A stretch of DNA of 64,000 nucleotides from Bartonella vinsonii subsp. berkhoffii ATCC 51672 (GCF_902825225.1 NZ_CADEAK010000004.1:62001-126000); one strand, 5' to 3'; positions 21,720 through 30,772 are shown, counted from the first letter of the stretch. Notes: generated by a model not told the origin, from the letters alone. Made by a program: numbers and translations.

Positions 21720-22541
21720 TTTTTTCTCTTCACTCAGACATTTTCAAATCCTAACGGCAACGGTATTGCGAGTGCATTCTACAGAAAAAGAAAGCGAAAG
21801 AGCGGCTTGAAAATGAAAATATTAAGACAATTTCAAGATATTTTTTTGTACCAGAAGAAAGTTACTCAACTTACTTATTATATCCTTCTATATCGCATAA
21901 GAAATCGAACAATAAAGAAACTATAATGAAAGTTTTAACATGCTAAAAAAGATAATATACTCTACAAATTGTTGTTACAATTACAACACAGCCAAATTTT
22001 AGCAACCGAAAACAGTATTCAAAATGCCTCTACTATTTTTTACATATGATTATTAAATTCTTTTGTGAAGTCAATTCCATAATTGCAAAAAGCAACATAA
22101 ACGAGAACGCCTTCACCAAAGTCCCTTGATAACACAAAAGTCTGACTCAGAATAAAAACCGCTATCTACGCTTTTCATTGGCTAATAAATACTGGCTACC
22201 AAAAAACCTCTACTAAATAAGCTATCCACCAAAATCAACATCGTGTATGGAAAGCATACCAATATACATAAATACAATAGTTCTGGGTCCTATAACAAAA
22301 CTCAATAATTATGTCTATCTGTTTTTAGAAAACTCTATAAAGAGGCAAAATAAAAATCCCAAAACTGCCTGAATAAAAATTCACATCACTCATTTTCATT
22401 CAAATATTTTCCCACATACTGTGATTTCATCAAGCTTGCACACCCCCCATCTTTAGGACTTATACAATGAATAAAGATCTTGAAATTCACGAAAAGCCAA
22501 AAAACACCCTTAAGATCACATAAAAGCACATTTTTAAAAAA
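21720..22541. other. Gene-free stretch (822 bp)
   Basis: AT-rich DNA with no supportable reading frame, RNA motif or terminator in either strand. It includes the upstream region of the transglycosylase gene. It may be eroded coding sequence, but I recognise no remnant. Confidence 0.5.
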
Positions 22542-22916
22542 CTAAAAATAAGCATCAGCAATGGAAGGATGTAGAATCGCTTTTGATAGAACCATAACAA
22601 CAGTTTCTCCCAATTTACGAGCCTGTTCACTGCTCTGACCATTTGCAGATGCAGCAGAAATCACATCACGACGGAATTCCTCAATTAACTGCTTCTGTTG
22701 CTCAGAATTAAGCTTAGAGAGTTGCGTTATAATATCTGGAAACAATACTGCCAATCTCTCTAGAAGAATTTCCTCTGTAACATCAACCTGCTGAGAAGAA
22801 AAAGAGCCTCCAAATAAAAACTTATGAACTGCAACATTTCGAGAAGCAAAAAGACTGGCAAAAAAAATGAAAAATACAAATAAGACGAAAAGGATACGAC
22901 GCCAGCAAAATCCCAT
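22542..22916 (-). CDS. Small exported protein of unknown function
   Basis: A 124-residue protein starts with an Arg-containing hydrophobic segment (residues 5-24, with many Phe, Leu and Val) that looks like a signal peptide or single membrane anchor. The rest is mildly acidic and helical, with repeated short charged stretches (EEILLERLAVLFPDI, QLIEEFRRDV). I recognise no family. Codon use and a plausible leader favour a real gene. No partner gene lies close on either side, so context gives no hint of function. Confidence 0.6.
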   Translation of the reverse strand: MGFCWRRILFVLFVFFIFFASLFASRNVAVHKFLFGGSFSSQQVDVTEEILLERLAVLFPDIITQLSKLNSEQQKQLIEEFRRDVISAASANGQSSEQARKLGETVVMVLSKAILHPSIADAYF

Positions 22917-23104
22917 TATCTCTTACCTAAGCAAAAAAATCTCCAAAGAAAAAATTCCTTAAAGCATCCAACAAATTTTCACCAAGGAAGAATTTCCTTA
23001 TGAGCAAAAACCACCACTCAGCTCTTAACTATTATCTTTACCCTATACCATGTAACACTAGATACCTATACTTGCCCCCTTATAAAATTTTAACAAACTT
23101 TATA

Positions 23105-23190
23105 GATAGAGCCTGACTGAGGAAATCCTCAGTCAGGCCAGACAATCTAAGGGATCCACGCGGGGGGGGGAGGAGGTTCCCTGATCGTCT
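23105..23190 (-). ncRNA. Candidate small RNA with CCUCCUCCC loop
   Basis: On the minus strand two hairpins follow each other. The first pairs TCCCT with AGGGA, flanked by GAT/ATC and GTCT/AGAC. Its loop is C-rich, contains CCTCCTCCC and then a run of nine C. The second is a perfect 13-bp stem, GCCTGACTGAGGA with its complement. An exposed CCUCCUCCC loop is the hallmark of a family of alphaproteobacterial small RNAs called cuckoo RNAs. No clear U-tract follows and the promoter is unclear, so transcription and ends are inferred. Confidence 0.45.
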
Positions 23191-23841
23191 TCTTACATCA
23201 ACTATTAAGATAGCCGATGCAATATCCTTGCTATGGAGTAAAATATTTTAAACAACAAGAAATTCTTGTCATCTTTTAAGCAAAAAAAGACAAAAAAATT
23301 ATAAATCGTTTGAAAATGGAAAAATTTAGGCAAAAAAATATTCAAAATGATCCAATTTGAAGCAATTTTATTCCAAGAATCATCAATACGAATCTATAAA
23401 CATCATCATTTTCATATTTTCCCAGAAACTCCAGTTTGTATAAACTTCCCTGATAAAAAGCATAAAAACAGAAATAACTTATTCAAAAACTCTCACCGCA
23501 ATAATCTCAATCATGGATCTTTTAACTCTTTTAAGTTTATAGAATTACGCCTTTTCGAACGTCATTTATTCCGAATCATTCATCATCGAGGATTAAGATG
23601 AGGACGGGTTATTTTATAACCAGCAACAAATTCAAACACATTATAAATGACTGCTCTCACGGCCTTGGCTTTATAAAAGTGCCTTTAGAAAGATCCTCAA
23701 TAAACACAGATTGACGCATCACTAATCCCATGCAAAAAACACAATGCGCAAAAAAGCGATAAGGTTTCAAAGACTTAACAAAAACTCTGGTGCCTTTAAT
23801 TGAAAAAAAATCAAAGAATATAACACGTAAAAAAAATATAA
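23191..23841. other. Gene-free stretch
   Basis: No convincing gene. An 84-codon plus-strand frame at 23347-23601 has no ribosome site and a composition like shadow sequence, so it is not called. The minus strand between about 23600 and 23780 contains short coding-like runs broken by stops, which could be a remnant, but no family is recognisable. Confidence 0.4.
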
Positions 23842-24780
23842 TTATGCAAACTGCACTTTTTTATCTTTAAGGTCATCTACCAGTAAACGTGGATCACGTG
23901 CAAGCCAAAGCTCAACCAAGAGTCCTTCCTTCTTTTCATCTTGCATAGGAACAAGAGACACTGTTTGTTCCAGAATAAGGCCCGCATTTTCAAGCCATTG
24001 TTCTATGTGTGAATCTGAAAGTCTAAGATTTCTATGAGCATGATAAGAATATGAAGACTCAACTTCACCGCCAACAAAATCTACAATCAGCAAACGTCCC
24101 TGAGGACGTAAAATACGTGCAACCTCATGAAGAGCCATCTTAGGATTCTCAAGAAAATATAAAACCCAATGAAGAATGACCAAATCAAAAGTTGTATCTC
24201 CAACAGATAAATGCAAAATATCGCCATCTAGTGCAACTTCAACTGCACGGCTATAAAGACCTGAAAACAATTTTAAGAGAGAGCCTGTATCTGTACCGAT
24301 ACCCATCATAGTCTCAAATGGTTTATTGCCAATAATTTCAAGTAAAGCATTTTCCACAATCGGATTTGCAATATAGGATAACCGTAATGCTTCCCACTGC
24401 GCTATCTTTTTTAAAAAACACTGTCTCTCGATTGTTTGGCGCTGTTTTTTAACATCCACCAAACGTGCTAAATCACACGCGAACATCACATCGTGCTTTG
24501 GCAAAGCTGAAAGAGCAGCCATCACAATGTCTTTACCAAAATAGCCGGAACAAAACTTAAAATAAGTCCGTTCCCTCTTTTGATAACAAGAAACCAACCC
24601 TGCCTCATATAATGAGCGTAAATGCCGTGATACATGTGATTGAGACTGGCCAAGGATAAAAATAAAATCAGAAATTGTTAAATCATCCTGATACAAGAGT
24701 GCAAGAATACGTAAACGACTTATCTCCGCTATCGTTTTCAACAGTATAATCAACGCATCCAAACTTAATGGTTTTTTCAT
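23842..24780 (-). CDS. ArsR-family regulator with C-terminal methyltransferase-like domain
   Basis: Residues 1-75 form an ArsR winged helix (LKTIAEISRLRILALL, then QSQSHVSRHLRSLYEAGLV). The remainder resembles a class I SAM methyltransferase: DLVILHWVLYFLENP and ARILRPQGRLLIVDF are conserved. In Rhizobiales this fusion usually sits beside metF. Here the SAM-binding motif I reads MMGIGTDTG rather than the usual D-x-G-x-G-x-G. The distance from motif I to FDLVILHWVL is short by roughly 30 residues compared with what I recall of the family, so catalysis is doubtful. The ATG at 24780 has GAGAGAAT upstream; the longer open frame is not used. No metF is nearby. Confidence 0.82.
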   Translation of the reverse strand: MKKPLSLDALIILLKTIAEISRLRILALLYQDDLTISDFIFILGQSQSHVSRHLRSLYEAGLVSCYQKRERTYFKFCSGYFGKDIVMAALSALPKHDVMFACDLARLVDVKKQRQTIERQCFLKKIAQWEALRLSYIANPIVENALLEIIGNKPFETMMGIGTDTGSLLKLFSGLYSRAVEVALDGDILHLSVGDTTFDLVILHWVLYFLENPKMALHEVARILRPQGRLLIVDFVGGEVESSYSYHAHRNLRLSDSHIEQWLENAGLILEQTVSLVPMQDEKKEGLLVELWLARDPRLLVDDLKDKKVQFA

Positions 24781-25213
24781 CACTATTCTCTCAGAGAAAC
24801 ATTTATTTCCTACGAATAGAAAATGAAGAAGAAGGCATAGAGTTGCATCACTTCTGTTGATAGTGTTTTCTGTTATATAAAAAACAAACAATTGTTAAAG
24901 AACAAACAGCACTCCTTCCCGCTATCCCTTAAAAAAATAGCGGAGTTACTTGCATTGTAACCTGTCAACTGCATATAAAAACTTGCGTCCTTCCATTATA
25001 ACCTGATGTGTAACAGGTTCTCATATACATCACCAACATATAAAACATAACGACGTATTGCGTAAAAGATACTATCAGGATTCCACACTGTGATTCTTAA
25101 TCTTGGAGTAACAAATAAAAACCTTACAACATGGTCGATACTCTCTCTTTTGAAAAACAAAAATACGAGACAGCATCACCATTTCTCAATGAATTTCAAA
25201 AAAATAAGAAATT
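24781..25213. promoter_or_regulatory. Upstream region of the ArsR-type regulator with repeated AACCTG sites
   Basis: There is no gene in this interval. The hexamer AACCTG occurs at 24959-24964 and 25000-25005, and inverted as CAGGTT at 25014-25019, giving an 8-nt-spaced palindrome. A separate inverted repeat, CCGCTAT / ATAGCGG, spans 24919-24943. ArsR proteins bind palindromes near their own promoters, so these are candidate operators. No binding evidence is available from sequence alone. Confidence 0.3.
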
Positions 25214-26863
25214 CTAGCGTGTAAGTGGTTTATAATTGACACGCTTAGGATTAAGAGCGTCCGCACCAAGCCGGCGAACCTTATCAGCTTGATATTCGGC
25301 AAAATTACCTTCAAACCATTCAACATGCCCATCCCCTTCGAAGGCCAAAATATGTGTTGCCAATCGATCAAGAAACATACGATCGTGCGATATGATAACT
25401 GCACAGCCTGCAAAATTTTCCAATGCATCTTCTAGTGCACCTAATGTTTCAGTATCAAGGTCATTTGTTGGTTCATCAAGGAGAAGAACATTGCCTCCCT
25501 CTTTTAAAAGCTTAGCCAAATGGACACGATTACGCTGCCCACCTGATAAATTTGCCACCTTCTGCTGTTGATCTGTTCCCTTGAAATTAAAAGCACCACA
25601 ATAAGCGCGGCTATTCATCTCATATTTACCCAACTTAATAATGTCATTTCCGCCAGAAATTTCTTCCCAAACAGTTTTATCTCCCTCTAGAGAATCGCGA
25701 CTCTGATCAACGTAACTCATATGAACTGTTTCACCGATGCGTATTTGACCTGAATCTGGCTTTTCCTGTCCCGTCAACATTTTAAACAATGTAGACTTTC
25801 CCATACCATTGGCCCCAATGACTCCGACAATACCACCCGCAGGAAGCTTGAAAGAGAGAGAATCAATCAACACACGCGTACCATATGCTTTAGAAAGGTT
25901 ATCAACTTCAATGACAACCTGCCCCAATCTTTCGCCAATAGGAATAATGATTTGTGCCTCTCCAGGACGGCGCTCACGTGCAGCTTGAACTAACGCATCA
26001 TAAGCCTTAATACGAGCTTTTGATTTTGCTTGTCGCCCTTTTGGACTAGAAGCTATCCATTCTTGCTCACGCGACAAAGCACGCTGACGTGCAGCCTCTT
26101 CCCGACCTTCCTGAGCCAAACGCTTGGCTTTCGCCCCCAAATAAGCCGAATAGTTCCCCTCATAAGGAATACCTTTCCCACGATCTAATTCTAAAATCCA
26201 ACCTGTCACATTGTCGAGAAAATAACGATCATGTGTAATCAAAAGTACCGCACCAGGATATTCACGCAAATGCCTTTCAAGCCAAGCCGTCGTTTCGGCA
26301 TCTAAATGGTTTGTCGGTTCATCCAAAAGCAACAAATCAGGTTTTGACAAAAGCAATTTACAAAGCGCAACACGCCGTTTCTCACCTCCTGAAAGCTTTA
26401 TCACACTCTCATTAGCTGGTGGACAACCAAGAGACGCCATAGCCATTTCTACTTGACTTTCTAAATCCCAAAGATTCTGGCTGTCGATAATATCCTGAAG
26501 ACGTGCACTTTCATCAGCCGTTTCCTCACTATAATTCATCATCAATTCATTATAACGCTCAACGATTGCCTGTTTATCTGCAACACCTTCCATCACATTG
26601 CCCCGCACATCTTTGCTTGTATCAAGAAGAGGTTCTTGCGGCAGATAACCACAACGCGCCCCTTCAGAAAGCCACGCTTCTCCAGTATATTCCTTATCTA
26701 GCCCAGCCATAATCCGTAAAATAGTTGATTTACCTGCACCATTCGGTCCTAAAATACCGATTTTTGCATCTGGATAAAAAGACAAATGAATACTTTCTAA
26801 AATTTTTTTATTGCCGTAAGACTTGTTAAGCCCAGCCATGTGGTAGATAAATTGACGTACCAT
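25214..26863 (-). CDS. ettA: Energy-dependent translational throttle protein EttA (ABC-F)
   Basis: EttA is an ABC-F ATPase that binds the ribosomal E site and gates translation according to ATP/ADP. Two ATP-binding cassettes are complete: Walker A GPNGAGKST and GANGMGKST, signatures LSGGEKRRVAL and LSGGQRNRVHL, Walker B segments ending DEPTNHLD and DEPTNDLD. The linker between them (KAKRLAQEGREEAARQRAL) is the P-site tRNA interaction motif. There is no membrane domain. The start at MVRQFIYHMAGLNKSYG gives 549 residues, close to E. coli EttA; the longer open frame upstream is not family-like. AAAGAGAA precedes this ATG. Confidence 0.95.
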   Translation of the reverse strand: MVRQFIYHMAGLNKSYGNKKILESIHLSFYPDAKIGILGPNGAGKSTILRIMAGLDKEYTGEAWLSEGARCGYLPQEPLLDTSKDVRGNVMEGVADKQAIVERYNELMMNYSEETADESARLQDIIDSQNLWDLESQVEMAMASLGCPPANESVIKLSGGEKRRVALCKLLLSKPDLLLLDEPTNHLDAETTAWLERHLREYPGAVLLITHDRYFLDNVTGWILELDRGKGIPYEGNYSAYLGAKAKRLAQEGREEAARQRALSREQEWIASSPKGRQAKSKARIKAYDALVQAARERRPGEAQIIIPIGERLGQVVIEVDNLSKAYGTRVLIDSLSFKLPAGGIVGVIGANGMGKSTLFKMLTGQEKPDSGQIRIGETVHMSYVDQSRDSLEGDKTVWEEISGGNDIIKLGKYEMNSRAYCGAFNFKGTDQQQKVANLSGGQRNRVHLAKLLKEGGNVLLLDEPTNDLDTETLGALEDALENFAGCAVIISHDRMFLDRLATHILAFEGDGHVEWFEGNFAEYQADKVRRLGADALNPKRVNYKPLTR

Positions 26864-27025
26864 AAATTTCTCTTTATATTGTGCAGTATTCAAAGATGAG
26901 GACTTTGAAAAAAATCTTTTGCTTTTCTTACACTGTGCGGTAAAGAACGCTTGCATTGTAACGAAAGCTTTTCGCTTTATATTGATATATTTTTTCTGTT
27001 CTCACAAGCCCCACCACGGTTCTAA

Positions 27026-27562
27026 ATGCAAAAAAGTGCCCATTCGAAGAGCAAAAAGCAAATCTTTTTAGCTGTACCTGAAACATGTTATCAAACATCA
27101 CCTCTCTTTTCCATACCAGATACAACATTGTGTTTTTATCGTATTAAACCAACATATCAATGGAGTATGGTATCACCAAGAAAACCAATTCTCTATGCTC
27201 CTTCTTTTTTTGCGTTATGGGCTGTTCATTATGCGGTAAAAAACCCCTCTCTTTTTTCATCAATTTTGTGTCACGGAAAACAATGGGCTTCACCTCTTGC
27301 ATTGCTCTGGCTCAAATTGTGCTTACAAAACGACCGCCGCCTTATGGGATCTGACGTTCCAAGCTTGAGAATCATGAAAGCTTTACACAGACATGTAGCA
27401 ATGAGTGACTATAGTGCCCTCCCCATTGGTACATGGTTACAATTCGTGAAAAACTATAAAAAAAACTGTCAAAACCTATCCCTCCCCCTTTTGTGGCTTG
27501 ATAATTACAAAAATAATAACAATATCCGTGAGATTATCTCGAAACTTCAAGATGAAATATAG
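27026..27562 (+). CDS. Hypothetical protein, divergent from ettA
   Basis: A 178-residue frame runs to a stop 47 nt before pncA on the same strand. I do not recognise a family. The protein is basic, rich in aromatic residues, with a moderately hydrophobic middle (FFALWAVHYAV and LALLWLKLCL) and a polar C-terminus. The ATG lacks a clear ribosome site. Composition and its placement before pncA favour a gene, but it could be a lineage-specific or decaying frame. Confidence 0.5.
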   Translation: MQKSAHSKSKKQIFLAVPETCYQTSPLFSIPDTTLCFYRIKPTYQWSMVSPRKPILYAPSFFALWAVHYAVKNPSLFSSILCHGKQWASPLALLWLKLCLQNDRRLMGSDVPSLRIMKALHRHVAMSDYSALPIGTWLQFVKNYKKNCQNLSLPLLWLDNYKNNNNIREIISKLQDEI

Positions 27563-27609
27563 CTTCTTAAAAGTCTCACAAAAGGTAAGCCTTCTATAGG
27601 AATATGTTC

Positions 27610-28218
27610 ATGGAAAAAAAAGCCTTAATCGTTATTGATGTTCAAAATGACTTCTTACCAGGTGGAGCACTTGCAGTACCACAAAGCGATACGATTATAC
27701 CTGCTATTAATAATCTTATAGACCAATTTGATCATGTTATCTTAACCCAAGACTGGCACCCCAAAAACCATTGCAGCTTTGCTTCTTCCTATTCTGAAAA
27801 AGCACCCTATGACACCGTTGAGCTTGACTATGGCCCGCAAATAGTTTGGCCTGATCATTGTATACAAGGAACACAAGGAGCAGAATTTCATACATCTCTC
27901 AGAATTGAGAAAACACAACTTATCCTTAGAAAAGGCTATAATAAAAAAATTGATAGCTATTCTGCCTTTTTTGAAAATGATCAAACAACACCAACAGGCT
28001 TGCAAGCTTACCTTAAAGAACATGGTTTTACAAAGCTTGCTATGTGTGGCTTAGCAACGGATTTTTGTGTAGGATTTTCCGCACTTCACGCCATACAATG
28101 TGGCTTCAAAGTAAGTGTTTCACTCAACGCCTGTGCTGGTATTGATCTCAACGGATCATTGAACACTATGCTTAAAACTATGAACGAATCCAGTATAGAA
28201 CTTTTAATGGCTTCCTAA
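27610..28218 (+). CDS. pncA: Nicotinamidase
   Basis: PncA hydrolyses nicotinamide to nicotinate for NAD salvage and belongs to the isochorismatase-like hydrolases. The catalytic triad is visible: Asp10 in VIDVQNDFLPGG, Lys108 in LILRKG, and the nucleophile Cys153 in GLATDFCVGFSA. The metal site D-x-H-x3-H is at residues 48-54 (DWHPKNH). The length of 202 residues is close to E. coli PncA. The ATG at 27610 has AGGA 8 nt upstream, which is better spaced than the ATG two codons earlier. Confidence 0.94.
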   Translation: MEKKALIVIDVQNDFLPGGALAVPQSDTIIPAINNLIDQFDHVILTQDWHPKNHCSFASSYSEKAPYDTVELDYGPQIVWPDHCIQGTQGAEFHTSLRIEKTQLILRKGYNKKIDSYSAFFENDQTTPTGLQAYLKEHGFTKLAMCGLATDFCVGFSALHAIQCGFKVSVSLNACAGIDLNGSLNTMLKTMNESSIELLMAS

Positions 28219-28257
28219 AATATCTTCTTCTGCCTTGTTATGGCAACGTATAAAAAA

Positions 28258-29316
28258 TTAATTTTTCTCAGAGACACCATGTTTATTCAGACGTTGGCGC
28301 TTAAAACGAAGAGACGAATAAAAAGCCATTCCAAGAATACAGCTCCCCACCAATCCTGTTAAGACTTCAGGAACTGATATAATCGTTTGCAGATACATAA
28401 TCACCGCGAGAACCAAGATAGCATAAAAAGCTCCATGCTCCAGATAACGATAATGCAACAATACCCCTGATTCGACCAGCATAATCGTCATAGAGCGAAC
28501 ATAAAATGCCCCTATACCAAGACCAATTGCGATAATAAAAAGATTGTGTGAAAAAGCAAAAGCACCAATAACACCATCAAAAGAAAAACTAGCATCTAGA
28601 ATCTCTAAATAAAGAAAAGCGCCTGCCCCTCCTTTGGCAACCGTCGTTAAAGCTGTTTTTGGAGCATCTAAAAGTGAACTGATGGCTTCCACACCTATAA
28701 ACGTCAAAAGTCCATAAAGGCTAGCAAGCAAAAAAGCCATTTTATCTTCTCTTGCAATCTGTTCTGAAAAAAACAATATCAAAGTTAAAACGATTGCAAT
28801 ATCAATGCCAGCAAGAGTTCCAAGCTTTTGAGCCGGTTTTTCTATAAAAGCAAGCCAATGCACCTCTTTTTGGGAATCAAAAAAATATCTCAAACCAACC
28901 ATTATCAGGAAAGTCCCTCCAAAAGCGGCAATCCCCACATGAGCATCTGTTAAGATTGCAGCATATTGATGTGGTTCCCATACCGCTAATTTCACTGCTG
29001 CAATTGGATTAATTCCAACAGCAATAGCAACCACCAATAACGGAAAAACAATCCGCATCCCAAACACCGCCACCAAAATACCCCATATCAGGAAACGGCG
29101 ACGCCATAACGGATCCATTTTTTCAAGAACACGCGCATTAATAATAGAATTATCAAAAGAGAGAGAAATTTCTAAAATTCCTAATACACAGCAAATAAAA
29201 AAATATTTCAGAAAACCACTAACACTTTCTGTTTCAAACCAACCAATCGCCCCTCCCATAAAGACACCAACAATTGTGAAAAAAAAAGCCCATCTAAAAT
29301 AGCCTAATAAGGCCAT
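28258..29316 (-). CDS. TerC-superfamily / DUF475 membrane protein
   Basis: This is a polytopic inner-membrane protein of 352 residues with about nine hydrophobic helices. Conserved acidic/Asn motifs of the TerC-like fold are seen: LEISLSFDNSIIN near residue 50 and LDASFSFDGVIGAFAFS in the second half, a duplicated arrangement thought to bind metal. The family is linked to metal-ion efflux or delivery to exported enzymes, but the substrate of DUF475 members is not established. The ATG at 29316 has TGAGGA at good spacing; the ATG at 29322 is too close to it. It converges with pncA, leaving only 39 nt between the stops. Confidence 0.85.
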   Translation of the reverse strand: MALLGYFRWAFFFTIVGVFMGGAIGWFETESVSGFLKYFFICCVLGILEISLSFDNSIINARVLEKMDPLWRRRFLIWGILVAVFGMRIVFPLLVVAIAVGINPIAAVKLAVWEPHQYAAILTDAHVGIAAFGGTFLIMVGLRYFFDSQKEVHWLAFIEKPAQKLGTLAGIDIAIVLTLILFFSEQIAREDKMAFLLASLYGLLTFIGVEAISSLLDAPKTALTTVAKGGAGAFLYLEILDASFSFDGVIGAFAFSHNLFIIAIGLGIGAFYVRSMTIMLVESGVLLHYRYLEHGAFYAILVLAVIMYLQTIISVPEVLTGLVGSCILGMAFYSSLRFKRQRLNKHGVSEKN

Positions 29317-29564
29317 GATCATTCCTCACAATTTACTTCTTTAATTTGTAGCATTAATCGAAAGATTGCATTCATTAATGTGAAAAGAGAAAGAATCCAC
29401 ATGACAATTTTATATGGAATCTCTAGAAAAACAAGAAAAGCACAGAAAATTTTATATTCCCTCTAAAATGAATACCAATTTTAAATAATATGTAATACGA
29501 TAAGTTGAAAATCGCATTCTATTCATTAAAATTAAAAAAATAAAGAAAAATAAAACTATAAATA

Positions 29565-29592
29565 TTGACATTACATCATGAGTTATTAATAC
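29565..29592 (+). promoter_or_regulatory. Likely promoter of the first Xre-type regulator
   Basis: TTGACA at 29565-29570 is followed after 16 nt by TAATAC, in a very AT-rich upstream region. The GTG start of the downstream regulator is 60 nt away and has GAGGGAGA before it. The -35 box is exact; the -10 box is a fair match. Confidence 0.45.
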
Positions 29593-29651
29593 ATAGTGTG
29601 CCTTTAATGGTTAAAATCTATACCATGATGATTTACTGAGGGAGATAATTC

Positions 29652-30191
29652 GTGGCACGTCCTGAAACTGAATCAAAAACTATATTTGGAAAACGTTTAC
29701 GTTATGTACGCCTCGCTTTAGGGGATCCATCACGTGAAGCACTGGCTAAAAGTTTTAGCATGACAAAAAACTCCATTGCCTTTTATGAGCGTGGAGAAAG
29801 AGAACCCAATCTGAGTGTCTTACAAACATATCGCACATTGTACGGTGTCAATATTAATTGGCTTTTAACTGGACAAGGAAAAATGTTTGATAGCGAGTAT
29901 ACTAAAAGCGACTTCGATTGGAACTATTTTATAAAAAAAATGGAGGGGCTTGAAAAAATTCTTGCCAACAGTGATCGTAGTGAAAAAATAAACCAAGAAA
30001 AAGTTGATGGCTCTTATGAAAAGTTGCAGCAATATTTGTCAAAACAAGGCTTATCTCATAGCCTTAATCCCAAAGCTGCAACTTCTCTGATGGATATGAA
30101 GGCTAAAATGGCAAATTCTTATACCCTTAGCTTATTCATTGATTTACTCATTCGAAGTGTATCGCAAAAAGAGATGATAGCTAATCAATAA
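29652..30191 (+). CDS. Xre-family helix-turn-helix regulator
   Basis: The 179-residue protein has an N-terminal HTH: FGKRLRYVRLALG, REALAKSFSMTKNSIAFYERG, EREPNLSVLQTY, ending NINWLLTGQG. This pattern is typical of phage-type Xre/CI regulators. The C-terminal part (from about residue 85) is charged and helical, with no recognised domain; it may serve dimerisation. It begins with GTG after GAGGGAGA. Bartonella is known for genus-specific regulator genes of this class placed in tandem with small RNAs (the Brt/Trp pairs controlling badA). Whether this gene belongs to that set cannot be decided here. Confidence 0.85.
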   Translation: MARPETESKTIFGKRLRYVRLALGDPSREALAKSFSMTKNSIAFYERGEREPNLSVLQTYRTLYGVNINWLLTGQGKMFDSEYTKSDFDWNYFIKKMEGLEKILANSDRSEKINQEKVDGSYEKLQQYLSKQGLSHSLNPKAATSLMDMKAKMANSYTLSLFIDLLIRSVSQKEMIANQ

Positions 30192-30240
30192 ACATCCTGA
30201 TCATAAGGGATAAAAAACGGATATAAGCTTTATCAGCACG

Positions 30241-30283
30241 GAAAGAAGCACTCTTTTTTTCCATGCTGGTGGAATTTTATGTG
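30241..30283 (+). repeat. Diverged repeat, copy A
   Basis: This stretch, 50 nt after the first Xre-type gene, matches the copy at 30843-30887 over about 45 positions. Both contain AAAGAAG, CTCTTTTTTT, a purine-rich GGTGGAATTTT or GGGGAATTTTT, and then ATGTG. The purine block before ATG resembles a ribosome site plus start codon, but only a short frame follows. Confidence 0.5.
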
Positions 30284-30417
30284 CCATGTGGGATTTATTT
30301 TGTTAACCCAATATACTTTCTTACCGAAAAAAAAAATTCTAATATCAACCCGAAATACACCCTAATTAAAGTTTAAAAAAGCCAGTTTTGTAGTATGAAA
30401 TACCTATTTACAGCTTA

Positions 30418-30446
30418 TTGACAATAAATATTTTCTTGTTACTATA
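30418..30446 (+). promoter_or_regulatory. Promoter upstream of the DUF1508 gene
   Basis: TTGACA at 30418-30423, a 17-nt spacer and ACTATA at 30441-30446 make a near-consensus sigma-70 promoter. The predicted RNA would carry about 140 nt before the DUF1508 start codon, long enough for a leader with its own role. Confidence 0.6.
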
Positions 30447-30592
30447 CACACAGCCCTCATAGAAATTTTGTTTAAGACACAAAAATCAAGGGGAATATAT
30501 TGACTACTCGCTACAGAGACATACCTTAGCTCATAGTCGTGGTGGTCGAGTGTTTATCCTACAAATTACGGCTATTTTATGAGGTGGAAAGC

Positions 30593-30772
30593 ATGTTTTT
30601 TGAGGTATTTCAAGGTGTTCACAATCAATGGTACTGGCGTTTAATCTCTGGAGACGAACAAAAGATTGCTTTTTCAAGTAAAGGTTATCCAACAAAACAA
30701 GACATCTTAGTAAATATTGAGCAGATAAAAGAAATTACGCATAAAGCCCTTATTAGAGAGTTACAATTCTAA
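30593..30772 (+). CDS. DUF1508 (YegP-like) small protein
   Basis: Fifty-nine residues match the DUF1508 unit: FEVFQGVHNQWYWRLISGD, IAFSSKGYPTKQD, then IEQIKEI. This YegP-type fold is a small alpha/beta module of unknown function, common in proteobacteria and often repeated twice; here there is one copy. The ATG at 30593 has GAGGTGG upstream. The longer open frame from 30539 adds residues outside the domain and is not used. A strong promoter lies about 150 nt upstream and a copy of the local repeat lies 70 nt downstream. Confidence 0.75.
   Translation: MFFEVFQGVHNQWYWRLISGDEQKIAFSSKGYPTKQDILVNIEQIKEITHKALIRELQF

Noticed and set aside
23347-23601. 84-codon plus-strand frame rich in His, Phe and Asn
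   Set aside because: No ribosome site, composition of AT-rich noise, and no recognisable domain.
24919-24943. CCGCTAT / ATAGCGG hairpin considered as an ettA terminator or SAM-type riboswitch
   Set aside because: It lies 270 nt beyond the ettA stop with no T run, and no riboswitch core motif accompanies it.
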